Source: Peterkaempfera bronchialis (lineage in GTDB: Bacteria; Actinomycetota; Actinomycetes; Streptomycetales; Streptomycetaceae). Taken from it: a stretch of DNA of 64,000 bases. Every line of letters starts with the position of its first letter. The first letter of the stretch is position 1. The stretch lies in NCBI RefSeq assembly GCF_003258605.2, contig NZ_CP031264.1, forward strand, positions 1,116,001 through 1,180,000. The letters are read 5' to 3'. This document shows, piece by piece, positions 32,371 through 41,317 of the stretch. The notes beneath the pieces were generated by a model. It ran no database searches and was not told the origin of the DNA. It saw only the letters and a list, made by a program, of their open reading frames with translations. A program made the translations under genes and the position numbers.

Positions 32371-34832
32371 TGGAAACCGCAGCCACTGCGGAGGTGCGGG
32401 AGGCCGCACCGACTGAGGCCGCAGCCGCGGCCGCCCCGATGACCCACCGGCAGATCATGGAGGCGCTCTCCGGTCTGCTGCTCGGCATGTTCGTCGCGAT
32501 CCTGTCGTCGACCGTGGTGTCCAACGCCCTGCCGACGATCATCGCCGACCTGGACGCGAGCCAGACCGCCTACACCTGGGTGATCACCTCGACCCTGCTG
32601 GCGACCACCGTCTCCACCCCGATCTGGGGCAAGCTCGCCGACCTCACCAGCAAGAAGGTCCTGGTCCAGCTGGGACTGGTGATCTACGTCATAGGCTCGG
32701 CGGTGGCCGGTCTGTCGCACAGCGCCGGGATGCTGATCGGCGCCCGGGTGATCCAGGGCATCGGCGCCGGCGGCCTCACCGCGCTGGCCCAGGTGATCAT
32801 GGCCGCGATGATCTCGCCCCGGGAGCGCGGACGCTACTCCGGGTACCTGGGCGCGGTCTTCGCGCTGGCCACCATCGGCGGCCCGCTGATCGGCGGCGTG
32901 ATCGTGGACACCTCCTGGCTGGGCTGGCGCTGGTGCTTCTACGTCGGGGTGCCGTTCGCCGTGATCGCCCTGATCGTGCTCCAGAAGACGCTGCACCTGC
33001 CGGTGTACCGGCGGAAGGTCCGGGTCGACTGGGGCGGCGCCACGCTGATCGCCGCCGCCGTCTCGCTGCTGCTGGTCTGGGTCTCCTTCGCCGGTGACCG
33101 GTACGACTGGTTCTCCTGGCAGACCGGCGCGATGGTGGGCGGCGCCGCAGTGCTGGGGCTGCTCTTCCTGCTGGTGGAGTCCAGGGCCTCCGAACCGATC
33201 ATCCCGCTGCGCCTCTTCCGCAACAGCACCATGAGCCTGGCCGTGGTCGCCAGCCTGCTGGTCGGCGTCGCGATGTTCGGCGCCACCACCTTCCTCAGCC
33301 AGTACTTCCAGCTGGCCCGGGGCGACTCGCCGACCATGGCGGGCGTGATGACGCTGCCGATGATCATCGGCCTGGCGCTCGCCTCCACCATCGCCGGGCG
33401 GATCATCACCCGCACCGGCCGTTGGAAGGTCTTCCTGGTCGTCGGCGGCTTCCTGCTCACCGTGGGCTTCGGCCTGATGGGCACCCTGCGCCACGACACC
33501 GGCTACTGGCTCGCCGCCGTCTATATGTTCCTGATCGGCGTCGGCCTCGGCACCACCATGCAGAACCTGGTGCTGGCGGTGCAGAACCAGGTCCGGCCGC
33601 AGGAGCTGGGCGCGGCCAGCTCGGTCGTGGCGTTCTTCCGCACCCTCGGCGGCGCCATCGGCGTCTCGGCGCTCGGCGCGGTCCTCTCGCACCGGGTCGC
33701 CGACTACACGGCCGACGGCCTGGCCGAGCTGGGCATGCAGAGCGCCCCCGGCCACGGCGCCATCCCCAAGCTCTCCGCGCTGCCCGCCCCGGTGCGCGGT
33801 GTGGTGGAGAGCGCCTTCGGGCACGGCGTCGGCGATGTGTTCCTGTACGCCGCTCCGGCCGCGCTGCTGGCGCTGGTCGCCATCCTCTTCATCAAGGAGG
33901 TGCCGCTGCGTACCGAGAGCGCCGAGCAGCAGCGCAACGGTGTGCAGACCCCGGCTCCGGCCACCGCCGCTCTGGCCCCGGCCCCGGCTCCGGCCGAGGG
34001 CGCGGCGCACGGCCGGCACGCCCAGCGTGAGCAGCCCGCTCCGGCGGCGGCGACGGTGGCCGCCGACGGCCCGGGCGGCGGGCTGGTCCGCGGGTTCGTC
34101 CGCCGCGCCGACGGCGCCCCGGTGGGCTCGGCCATCCTCACCCTGATCGATGTACGCGGCCACCAGCTCGGTCGGGCCACCGCGCGGCCCGACGGCGGGT
34201 ACACCCTGCCGACCCCGGGCAGCGGCACCTTTGTGCTGATCGCCGCCGCCGGGGAGCATGAGCCGCAGGCCGCGACGCTGGTGGTCGGCGACCAGCCGGT
34301 CGACTTCGACCTGGTGCTGGCCGGTGCCGGCGGTCTGGCGGGCACCGTACGCGCCGGGGACGGCACGCCGGTCGAGGGCGCCATGGTCGTGGTGGCCGAT
34401 GGGCGCGGCGAGGTGGTCGCCGCCGGGACGACCGACGCCGGCGGCGGATTCGCCTTCGCCGAGCTGGTCGCGGGCGCGTACACGCTCGCGGTGAGCGCCG
34501 CCGCGTACCGCCCCGCCGCAGTGCCGGTGGAGGTCGCGGGCAGCGGCCAGACCGTGCACGACCTCGAGCTGCTGCCCGGCGCCCGGGTGGCCGGGACGGT
34601 GCGGGTACGGGACGGCGGACCGGTCGCGGATGCGCGGGTCGCCCTGCTGGACGCGGGCGGCCAGGTGGTCGCCACCGCGACCACCGGACCGGACGGCCAG
34701 TACGCCTTCACCGATCTGACGGGTGGTCAGTACACCGTGACGGCCAGCGGCTACCCGCCCGTGGCGACCGCGCTGACCCTCGCCGCCGAGGGCGCCGACG
34801 CCCATGACCTGTGGCTGGGCCACCCCGCCTGA
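32370..34832 (+). CDS. EmrB/QacA-type MFS efflux pump with three carboxypeptidase-regulatory-like domains
   Basis: An 820-residue fusion. Residues 25-515 are a 14-helix DHA2 drug:proton antiporter (motif A GKLADLTSKKVLVQLG, motif C-like IGGPLIGGVIVD). After an Ala/Pro linker, three repeats of a beta-sandwich domain (CarboxypepD_reg/CnaB-like) begin near 572 (RGFVRRADGAPVGSAILTL), 655 (AGTVRAGDGTPVEGAMVVV) and 740 (AGTVRVRDGGPVADARVAL). With 14 helices both ends should be cytoplasmic, so the domains would be inside. The next gene carries the same domain. The pump is coupled to marR (TGATG). Confidence 0.9.
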   Translation: METAATAEVREAAPTEAAAAAAPMTHRQIMEALSGLLLGMFVAILSSTVVSNALPTIIADLDASQTAYTWVITSTLLATTVSTPIWGKLADLTSKKVLVQLGLVIYVIGSAVAGLSHSAGMLIGARVIQGIGAGGLTALAQVIMAAMISPRERGRYSGYLGAVFALATIGGPLIGGVIVDTSWLGWRWCFYVGVPFAVIALIVLQKTLHLPVYRRKVRVDWGGATLIAAAVSLLLVWVSFAGDRYDWFSWQTGAMVGGAAVLGLLFLLVESRASEPIIPLRLFRNSTMSLAVVASLLVGVAMFGATTFLSQYFQLARGDSPTMAGVMTLPMIIGLALASTIAGRIITRTGRWKVFLVVGGFLLTVGFGLMGTLRHDTGYWLAAVYMFLIGVGLGTTMQNLVLAVQNQVRPQELGAASSVVAFFRTLGGAIGVSALGAVLSHRVADYTADGLAELGMQSAPGHGAIPKLSALPAPVRGVVESAFGHGVGDVFLYAAPAALLALVAILFIKEVPLRTESAEQQRNGVQTPAPATAALAPAPAPAEGAAHGRHAQREQPAPAAATVAADGPGGGLVRGFVRRADGAPVGSAILTLIDVRGHQLGRATARPDGGYTLPTPGSGTFVLIAAAGEHEPQAATLVVGDQPVDFDLVLAGAGGLAGTVRAGDGTPVEGAMVVVADGRGEVVAAGTTDAGGGFAFAELVAGAYTLAVSAAAYRPAAVPVEVAGSGQTVHDLELLPGARVAGTVRVRDGGPVADARVALLDAGGQVVATATTGPDGQYAFTDLTGGQYTVTASGYPPVATALTLAAEGADAHDLWLGHPA

Positions 34833-34996
34833 GCCCGGCGCAGACACCCGGGCCGAGGGGCATCCGGCCCGGCCGTGTCCCGCCCCACCCGCGTGGGACG
34901 GGACCGGGGGCCCGCCCGGGACCGAAGGGCATCCGGTCCCGGGCGGTCCCCGCCCGCCAGCGCGGGGCAACCGCGCCCGACGAAAGCAGGAGCACC

Positions 34997-35875
34997 ATGC
35001 AGATCGGCGCCGAGGCCGCCGAGGCCGCCGGAACCACCGGGAGCGCCCCCAGCGGGCCACGCGGGCTGCACGCCCGGGTGTGCACCAGGGACGGCTGGGC
35101 CGTACCGCACGCGGTGGCCACGGTCACCGACGCGGCCGGCCGTCAGGTCGCCCGGGCGGAGGCGGACGACGACGGCACCCTCGCCACCGCCCCGCTGGCC
35201 CCCGGCCCGTACACGGTGGTGGTGACGGCGGCCGGCTATCTGCCCGCCGCCCGCACCGCGCTCGCCACCGGGTCCGGCGCCGCCGAGCTGGGCGCCCTGG
35301 TACTCACCCGGCAGGGCGGCGTGCAGCTGCCGCCGCCGGGCACCTGGACCGTCGACCCGGCGCACTCCGCCGTCGCCGCGACCGCGCAGCATCTGGGACT
35401 CTCCAGCGTGCACGGGCGGTTCGCGGAGTTCACCGGGCGGATCGTGATCGCACCCCGGGTGGAGGAGTCCACCGTGGCGGCGGAGATCAGGGCCGCCTCC
35501 ATCGACACCGGCAACCCCACCCGCGACGCCCATCTGCGGTCGGCGGACTTCCTGGACGCCGACCGCCACCCGGTGGTCGGCTACGCGTCCAGCGGCCTCA
35601 CCCCGGCCGGTCCGGACCGCTGGACGGTGCACGGGCAGCTGACCCTGGCCGGGGTCACCCGGCAGGTGGACCTGGACCTGGCGTACCTGGGCACCGGACC
35701 CGACCCGTGGGGCGGGGTGCGGGCCGCCTTCCGGGCCACCACCGAGCTGCGCCGCGAGGACTTCGCGATGAACTGGAACCAGGTGGTGCGGGCGGGCGTC
35801 GCCGCACTCGGCGCGACCCTCCGGGTGGAGCTGGACATCCAGGCGGTGCAGGGCGAGGCGCTTCCGCCGGAGTGA
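34997..35875 (+). CDS. YceI-family protein with N-terminal carboxypeptidase-regulatory-like domain
   Basis: A 292-residue protein. Residues 25-105 form a regulatory-like beta-sandwich (GLHARVCTRDGWAVPHAVAT ... GPYTVVVTAAGYLP); 115-285 are a YceI lipocalin-like barrel (WTVDPAHSAVAATAQHLGLS, VHGRFAEFTGRIVI, FLDADRHPVVGY, FAMNWN). YceI proteins bind isoprenoids or amphiphilic molecules. There is no signal peptide, although many YceI proteins are periplasmic. It follows the MFS fusion in the same direction after 164 bp (with GC-rich imperfect repeats such as gggcatccgg twice), and the shared domain suggests that the two work together. ATG 34997 has AGGAG upstream. Confidence 0.88.
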   Translation: MQIGAEAAEAAGTTGSAPSGPRGLHARVCTRDGWAVPHAVATVTDAAGRQVARAEADDDGTLATAPLAPGPYTVVVTAAGYLPAARTALATGSGAAELGALVLTRQGGVQLPPPGTWTVDPAHSAVAATAQHLGLSSVHGRFAEFTGRIVIAPRVEESTVAAEIRAASIDTGNPTRDAHLRSADFLDADRHPVVGYASSGLTPAGPDRWTVHGQLTLAGVTRQVDLDLAYLGTGPDPWGGVRAAFRATTELRREDFAMNWNQVVRAGVAALGATLRVELDIQAVQGEALPPE

Positions 35876-35892
35876 CCCCGGGGCGGGCGCCG

Positions 35893-36528
35893 TCAGGCCA
35901 GGTCCACGCCCTCGCCGGGGGCCAGCCGCCGGTAGTGCGCCTCCGGCTGCACGGCGTCGATCAGCCGTGCGTAGACGGCCAGGCCGACATCCTGGAGCAG
36001 CCCGTCGTGGAGCGCAAAGGCCCGCTGCGGCTTGACCTCGCCCACATAGTCGATCACCTCCGACGCCTTGGACCACGGCGCGTGCACCGGCAGCAGCAGC
36101 GTCTCCACCGGCCGCCCGGGCACGGTGAGCGCGTCGCCCGGGTGGAAGACCGAACCGTCCACCACAAAGCCGGTGTTGGCGATCCTCGGCACCGCCGGGT
36201 GGATCACGGCGTGCAGTTCGCCGTGCGCCTCCACCTCGAAGCCCGCAGCGGTGAAGGTGTCGCCGTGGCCCACCACCGCCACCCGGTCCCCGTAGCCGGG
36301 CAGCTGCCGCGCCACCGCCCCGACCGTCCACAGCCGCAGCGCGGGGTTGCCGTCCAGCGCCCGGCGCAGCCGCTCCTCCTCGAAGTGGTCGAAGTGCTCA
36401 TGGGTGACCAGTACCGCGTCGGCGCCGTCCAGCGCGGACTCCTCGGTCAGGCCGCCCGGGTCGATCACCAGCACCTGCCCGTCCTTCTCCAACCGGACGC
36501 AGGCATGCCCCATCTTGGTCAGCCGCAC
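35893..36528 (-). CDS. MBL-fold metal-dependent hydrolase (UlaG/YtnP-like)
   Basis: A 211-residue metallo-beta-lactamase-fold protein. The metal-binding motif THEHFDH is at about residues 42-48, and MGHACVRLEKDGQVLVIDPG, the HPGDAL segment and the C-terminal LHDG are the other conserved points. It resembles the short YtnP/UlaG-like group of unknown substrates. The GTG start at 36528 has GGAGGTGA upstream. It converges on the YceI gene with 17 bp between the stops. Confidence 0.85.
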   Translation of the reverse strand: MRLTKMGHACVRLEKDGQVLVIDPGGLTEESALDGADAVLVTHEHFDHFEEERLRRALDGNPALRLWTVGAVARQLPGYGDRVAVVGHGDTFTAAGFEVEAHGELHAVIHPAVPRIANTGFVVDGSVFHPGDALTVPGRPVETLLLPVHAPWSKASEVIDYVGEVKPQRAFALHDGLLQDVGLAVYARLIDAVQPEAHYRRLAPGEGVDLA

Positions 36529-36585
36529 TGGCCGTCACCTCCTCCTCCGGGGGCAGCCGGCCGCCACCCGCGCACACACTTCCCA

Positions 36586-36720
36586 TCATGCACCCGCAAG
36601 ATCGGCCGCCGCCTGCGTGGCCGCGTGGGCGGCGAGGTCGGGGTGGTACGCCTGGTAGACGGTGATCGTCTCTTCGTCCCAGCGGGCGCGGATCGCACGG
36701 TATGGGGGGTGGTCGTCCAT
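36586..36720 (-). pseudogene. N-terminal stub of a DUF4291 protein
   Basis: ATG at 36720 opens a 44-codon frame: PPYRAIRARWDEETITVYQA, then YHPDLAAHAATQAAADLAGA and a stop. The IRA.WDEETITVYQAY pattern is the beginning of DUF4291 proteins, which are normally near 200 residues. The remainder is missing; immediately downstream is the MBL gene's ribosome site. It is likely the relic of a deletion between 36529 and 36600. Positions 36529-36816 contain nothing else. Confidence 0.6.
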
Positions 36721-36816
36721 GCGGCCATCGTGGGGGCGGCGGGGGTCGGCGGTCGAACGGTTATCGGCTGCGCGTCGGGACCGGCGGAGCGGCGGAGCGC
36801 GGTGGGCGGTGGGCGG

Positions 36817-37371
36817 TCAGCGGAGTTGGCGGAGGCCCGGGGTGGCGGGGGTGGGGACGGGGGTGGGCGCTGCCGCCCAGGTGACCGGGACGGCGTCGGC
36901 GGTGCGGGCCTGGACGGCGGTGCGCCATGCCTCCAGGCGGGCGGAGAGCAGGGCCGGGTCGACCTCCGGGTCGACCGAGCGCAGTTCGACGCCTATGCGG
37001 GCGGTCGGCCAGTGGTCGGGGCCGGTGCGGTGGACGCCCATGTGGGCCAGCAGTACGCCCTCGGCCCAGAAGGCGCGGTCGAGCAGTTCCAGGGAGACGT
37101 CCACCGGGTCGGGGCGCTCGGGGACGGCGCAGAGCACCACCCGTTCACGGCCGCCGGAGGGGTTCAGCGGGCGGCTGTGCAGCACCCTCGGTCCGTAGGC
37201 GGCGTGCGGGCCGGTGGCCGCGATGTACAGGGTGCGGTCGGCGCCGTGCCGGACGGTACCGACCCCGGCGCTCACCAGTTCGCCCAGTGCGGGGAGGAAG
37301 GCCGCGGTGGCGGCGACTCTGGCGTCCAGATAGGAGGCGGCGGCCTCCGGACGGAACGCGGTGTCGGTCAT
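36817..37371 (-). CDS. Conserved hypothetical protein
   Basis: A 184-residue protein that I do not recognise. It begins MTDTAFRPEAAASYLDARVA and contains TVRHGADRTLYIAATGPHAAYGPRVLHSRPL, PERPDPVDVSLELLDRAFWAEGVLLAHMG and RIGVELRSVDPEVDPALL. It is soluble, has no signal peptide, and its C terminus is Pro/Thr-rich. Coding-like codon use and the ATG at 37371 make it a likely real gene of the streptomycete hypothetical set. Function unknown. Confidence 0.65.
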   Translation of the reverse strand: MTDTAFRPEAAASYLDARVAATAAFLPALGELVSAGVGTVRHGADRTLYIAATGPHAAYGPRVLHSRPLNPSGGRERVVLCAVPERPDPVDVSLELLDRAFWAEGVLLAHMGVHRTGPDHWPTARIGVELRSVDPEVDPALLSARLEAWRTAVQARTADAVPVTWAAAPTPVPTPATPGLRQLR

Positions 37372-37520
37372 CGCCTACGTCCCACCGCTCTCCCCTCCCG
37401 TCGCACCCTCGCCTGTCGTGTCCGCACCACACTGCCCGAACAGTTGACGCCGCGTCCACCACATCTTCACGCTTTCTGCCGGATTCCCGGCGTCGGAGGC
37501 GGGGCGGCAGGGGCCGGAGG

Positions 37521-37833
37521 GGCGGCAGAGCAGTGGGGCCGCAGGGGGCAGCAGAACCTAAGGGGGGCCGCGAGGGCGGCGGGGCAGCGCGGGAGGCAAG
37601 GGCCAGCAGGGGCCCGGGGCGGCGAGCTCTCAAAGGCGGCAAGGCAGCGGGGGCGCCGGGGCGGGCGGGGGCGGAGGGGCGGCAGAGCAGTGGGGCCGCA
37701 GGGGGCAGCAGAACCTAAGGGGGCCGCGAGGGCGGCGGGGCAGCGCGGGAGGCAAGGGCCAGCAGGGGCCCGGGGCGGCGGGCTCTCAAAGGCGGCAGAG
37801 CAGCGCGGCCGCCGGGGCGGGCGGGGGCGGAGG
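37521..37833. repeat. 157-bp near-perfect tandem duplication upstream of the dehydratase
   Basis: The unit starting ggcggcagagcagtggggcc at 37521 recurs from about 37678 with spacing of 156-157 bp; the copies differ at only a handful of positions plus one G in a G-run. It is strongly purine-biased (G/A-rich on the + strand) and lies just upstream of the threonine dehydratase gene. It encodes nothing convincing in any frame. It is also the main content of the 485-bp gap 37372-37856. Confidence 0.85.
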
Positions 37834-37856
37834 GGTGGGGGCGTAGGGTCGTGCGC

Positions 37857-38816
37857 ATGCTGAACCGCGCAGATGTCGAAGAAGCAGCGGCCCGCATCTC
37901 CGGCCATGTCCGGCGGACCCCCGTGGCGGTGCTGGAGCCGGAGGACGCAGGCGTGGCGGTGGGGCCCTCGCTGTTCAAGCTGGAGATGTTGCAGCACTCC
38001 GGGTCCTTCAAGGCACGCGGCGCCTTCAACCGGCTGCTCGCCGCCCGGGAGGCGGGCGCGCTGCCCGAGGCGGGGGTGATCGCGGCCTCCGGCGGCAACC
38101 ATGGGCTGGCGGTCGGGCATGCCGCGGCCCGGCTGGGCATCCAGGCGGAGATCTTCGTACCCACCACCGCCCCGCCGGTGAAGCTGGCCGCGCTCAAGGC
38201 GACCGGGGCGGTGGTCGGGCTGCACGGTGCCGAGTACGCCGAGGCATACGGGGCCGCGAAGGAGCGGGCGGCGGCCACCGGGGCGCTGTTCTGCCATGCG
38301 TACGACCAGCCGGAGGTGTGCGCCGGGCAGGGCACCACGGCGCTGGAGCTGCTGGAGCAGGCCGGTCCGGACGGGCTGGACACGGTGCTGGTGGCGGTGG
38401 GCGGCGGCGGGCTGCTGGCGGGGATCGCGGCGGCGGTGGACGGCCGGGCGCGGGTGGTCGCCGTGGAGCCGGAGGCCATTCCCACGCTGCACCGGGCGCT
38501 GGCGGCGGGCGGGCCGGTCGATGTGCCGGTCTCCGGGATCGCCGCCGATGCGCTGGGTGCCCGGCGGCTGGGCGGTCTGGCCCATGAGACGGCGGTACGG
38601 CACGGGGTGCGGAGCGTGCTGGTGCCGGACGCGGAGATCGCCTCGGCCCGGCGGGCCCTCTGGGAGCGGCGCCGCCTGCTGGTGGAACCGGCCGGGGCGG
38701 CGGCGCTGGCCGCGCTGCGCTGCGGCGCGTACCGGCCGGAGCCGGGCGAGCGGGTCGGCGTGGTGCTCTGCGGCGCCAACACCGACCCGTCGGACCTGGG
38801 GAGCGGCCTCGGCTGA
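37857..38816 (+). CDS. Threonine/serine dehydratase-like PLP enzyme
   Basis: Fold type II PLP enzyme of 319 residues. The PLP lysine is in SGSFKARGAFN (about residues 48-58), the phosphate loop in ASGGNHG, and the Gly-rich cofactor loop in VAVGGGGLLAG. It lacks the C-terminal ACT regulatory domain, so it is of the catabolic or non-feedback-regulated type. It may deaminate L-threonine or L-serine to a 2-oxoacid, or racemise serine; the sequence alone does not decide. ATG 37857 is used; GTG six bases before it is possible. No clear ribosome site is seen. Confidence 0.85.
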   Translation: MLNRADVEEAAARISGHVRRTPVAVLEPEDAGVAVGPSLFKLEMLQHSGSFKARGAFNRLLAAREAGALPEAGVIAASGGNHGLAVGHAAARLGIQAEIFVPTTAPPVKLAALKATGAVVGLHGAEYAEAYGAAKERAAATGALFCHAYDQPEVCAGQGTTALELLEQAGPDGLDTVLVAVGGGGLLAGIAAAVDGRARVVAVEPEAIPTLHRALAAGGPVDVPVSGIAADALGARRLGGLAHETAVRHGVRSVLVPDAEIASARRALWERRRLLVEPAGAAALAALRCGAYRPEPGERVGVVLCGANTDPSDLGSGLG

Positions 38817-38818
38817 GG

Positions 38819-39769
38819 TCAGTAGCCCTCCGCCGGGTCCACCACGTGGTGCAGCGGTTCGCCGTCCAGCCACCGCCGGAGGTTGTCCAGGAAGAGGTCG
38901 GCGAAGACCTGCCGGGACCGCTCCCACTCCCAGGAGACATGGGCGCTCACCCGTACCGAGGGGTGCTGCCAGAGCCAGTGCCCGGACGGCAGCGGCTCGG
39001 GGTCGACCACATCCAGTGAGGCCCGGGCGACGGTGCCGTCCCCGAGCGCGGCGCGCAGCGCGTCCTGGTCGACGATGGCGCCGCGGGCGATGTTCACCAG
39101 GTGGGCGCCGGGCTTCATCAGGCCGAACGCCTTGGCGTCCAGCAGCCCCCGGGTGGCGGGGGTGAGCGGCGCGGTCACCACCACATGGTCGGCGCCGTCG
39201 AGCACCTCCGCCAGGCCGCCGACCACCTGGACGCCCGGCACCGGGCTCGGGCCGCCGCTGCGGCGCAGCGCGCGTACCTCCATGCCGAAGGCGAGTGCGC
39301 GGACGGCGACCGCGCTGCCGATGCCGCCGAGCCCGATCAGACCCAGCCGCTTGCCGTGCAGGCCCTGGATTCCGTAGGGGCCGCCCCAGGAGCGGCCCTC
39401 GCCGGGTTCGCCCCAGCTCTCCGGCAGCCGCTTGGCGTGGGCGAGCATCACCGCCAGCACCCATTCGGAGATGGGGATCGCCCCGGCACCGGAGGAGTTG
39501 GTGACGGTCCGGCCGCCGGCGGCGAGCCGGGGCAGGTCGGCGCGGTCCAGACCGGTGCCGTACAGGTGCACCCAGCGCACCCCGCGCGCCAGGGCGTCGT
39601 CCAGGTTGGACGTGGCGGCGTTGAAGGTGAACAGCACCTCGCCGGTAAGACCGGCAGGCAGCGGGCCCTCGGTGGGGATCTCCACCGCCTCGGCCCGGCC
39701 GGCGAGGTCGGGGGGCAGCTCCGGGCCGGGGAGCAGGCCGGTGTGGTACAGGACGCGTAGCGGGGTCAT
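38819..39769 (-). CDS. D-isomer-specific 2-hydroxyacid dehydrogenase
   Basis: NAD(P)-dependent oxidoreductase of 316 residues. The Rossmann motif GLIGLGGIGSAV lies in the middle; the catalytic Arg is in VNIARG, the Glu in DVVDPEPLP and the His in RVSAHVSW. The sequence is of the short GhrA/SerA-like group acting on glyoxylate, hydroxypyruvate or other 2-oxoacids. Its stop is three bases from the convergent dehydratase stop. It may use the 2-oxoacid made by a pathway linked to that neighbour, which is speculation. Confidence 0.88.
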   Translation of the reverse strand: MTPLRVLYHTGLLPGPELPPDLAGRAEAVEIPTEGPLPAGLTGEVLFTFNAATSNLDDALARGVRWVHLYGTGLDRADLPRLAAGGRTVTNSSGAGAIPISEWVLAVMLAHAKRLPESWGEPGEGRSWGGPYGIQGLHGKRLGLIGLGGIGSAVAVRALAFGMEVRALRRSGGPSPVPGVQVVGGLAEVLDGADHVVVTAPLTPATRGLLDAKAFGLMKPGAHLVNIARGAIVDQDALRAALGDGTVARASLDVVDPEPLPSGHWLWQHPSVRVSAHVSWEWERSRQVFADLFLDNLRRWLDGEPLHHVVDPAEGY

Positions 39770-39845
39770 ATCGGAGCCAACGTACGGCGGGACCGAGCCA
39801 TTTCAGCCGGTCGGCCAGGTCGGGTCGGCCAGTGGGCCGGTCGGT

Positions 39846-41033
39846 TCAGCCGGTGGGGTGGTCCGGCGTCCCGCCCCGGCGTTCCACCCGGCGCCGCTTG
39901 ACGGTGCGGAAGCGGCGGGCGACCTGGCGGGCCAGGTCGGCGGCGCCGACCAGCCCGGCCTCATTGCCCAGCTCGGCGAGGACCAGCTGGGCCTCGGGGC
40001 GGAAGCCGCGCCCGGTGAGGGTGCGGGCGAAGGCGTCCTGGGCGGGGCCGAGCAGCAGGTCCCCGGCGGCGGAGACGCCGCCGCCGATCACAAAGCGGCC
40101 CGGGTCCAGGGCGGCGGCGAGGTTGGCGATGCCCACGCCCAGCCAGCGGCCGACGTCGTGCAGCAGTTCCACCGCGACCGGGTCGCCGTCCTGGGCGGCC
40201 TCGGTGACCAGCGGGCCGGTGATCGCGGAGACATCGCCGCCCACCCGCCCCAGCAGCGGTTCGGCCACCGGGGACTCGGCGGCGGCCAGCTCGCGGGCCT
40301 CCCGCACCAGGGCGTTACCGGAGGAGTACTGCTCCCAGCAGCCCCGGTTGCCGCAGGGGCAGCGGTGGCCGCCCGGCACCACCTGCATATGGCCGAACTC
40401 GCCTGCCATGCCCCACTTGCCGCGCTCCAGCAGGCCCTCCCTGACGATGGCGCCGCCGATGCCGGTCCCGAGGGTGATCATCACCAGGTCGTCCTCGCCG
40501 CGACCGGCGCCGAAGCGCCACTCGGCCCAGGCGGCGGCGTTGGCGTCGTTCTCCACGATCACCGGAAAGCGGAGCCGTTCGCTGAGCGCCTGCTGGAGCG
40601 GTTCGCCGCGCCAGTTGAGATGGGGGGCGAAGAGCACCGTGGAGCGGTCGGCGTCCACCCAGCCGGCCGCGCCGATGCCCACCGCGTGGACGTCATGCCG
40701 GTCGGCGAGGTCGAGGACCAGTTCCACGATGGTGTCCTCCACCACCCGGGGGCTCTTGCTCTTGTCCGGGGTCTCGGCGCGCAGCCGCTCCACCACCCGG
40801 CCGTCGGCGTCCACCACCCCGGCCGCGACCTTGGTGCCGCCGATGTCGACGCCGATGGTGGGCAGCCGCAGCGAGCTGAGGTGCACCGAGCGCCGGCGGC
40901 GGCTGGCGCTGCGGTACGCGGTGCGCCCGCCCCGGCCGCCGAGGCCGCCACCCGAGCCCGACCCCGAGCCGAGCATCGAGAACCGGCCGTACTTCTCCCG
41001 CTTGGCGTCGCCGTTGCCGCCGTTGCCGCTCAC
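39846..41033 (-). CDS. ROK-family glucokinase
   Basis: Sugar kinase of 395 residues. The ATP motif IGVDIGGTKVAAGV follows an unusual N-terminal extension of about 57 residues rich in Gly and Arg (SGSGSGGG, SRRRRS). The ROK zinc site is GGHRCPCGNRGCWEQY, preceded by GEFGHM; the catalytic Asp is in ENDANAA. No DNA-binding domain is seen, so it is a kinase, not a ROK repressor. The GTG at 41033 has GGAG upstream. Streptomyces glucokinases are about 317 residues, so the extension needs confirmation; a start close to residue 50 is not excluded. Confidence 0.87.
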   Translation of the reverse strand: MSGNGGNGDAKREKYGRFSMLGSGSGSGGGLGGRGGRTAYRSASRRRRSVHLSSLRLPTIGVDIGGTKVAAGVVDADGRVVERLRAETPDKSKSPRVVEDTIVELVLDLADRHDVHAVGIGAAGWVDADRSTVLFAPHLNWRGEPLQQALSERLRFPVIVENDANAAAWAEWRFGAGRGEDDLVMITLGTGIGGAIVREGLLERGKWGMAGEFGHMQVVPGGHRCPCGNRGCWEQYSSGNALVREARELAAAESPVAEPLLGRVGGDVSAITGPLVTEAAQDGDPVAVELLHDVGRWLGVGIANLAAALDPGRFVIGGGVSAAGDLLLGPAQDAFARTLTGRGFRPEAQLVLAELGNEAGLVGAADLARQVARRFRTVKRRRVERRGGTPDHPTG

Positions 41034-41317
41034 CGCTGCTTCTCCACCTCTGCCGTGCCGGTGTCCGCGTCCGTCGCCGGGGCGCGGCGGCCTCGGTCGC
41101 CACCGTTCTCCACCGTTCGATACGCCCCGGCGAGCATACGCAACCCGGGCCCGGCGCCGTCTGGGGCGGGAGTTGGCACGGGCGCGCGCCGGTGCACGGC
41201 AAGCCGGTCGCACAGTGTGCACGACCGGTGACAGGAGCGCAGCCGGGCGCTTACAGTCTGGGGACACCTCCCGCCGAGCGCGGAAGGCCGCCGGACCGGG
41301 AAAATGGGGGCACCACC

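Noticed and set aside
31875-35060. Minus-strand open frame of 1061 codons opposite the MFS fusion and marR
   Set aside because: The translation is low-complexity Gly/His/Arg, with no motif; the plus-strand genes have motifs, ribosome sites and coupling.
37467-39464. Minus-strand frame of 665 codons over the tandem repeat and the dehydratase gene
   Set aside because: Most of it is antisense of the dehydratase gene and repeat DNA; no domain is visible.
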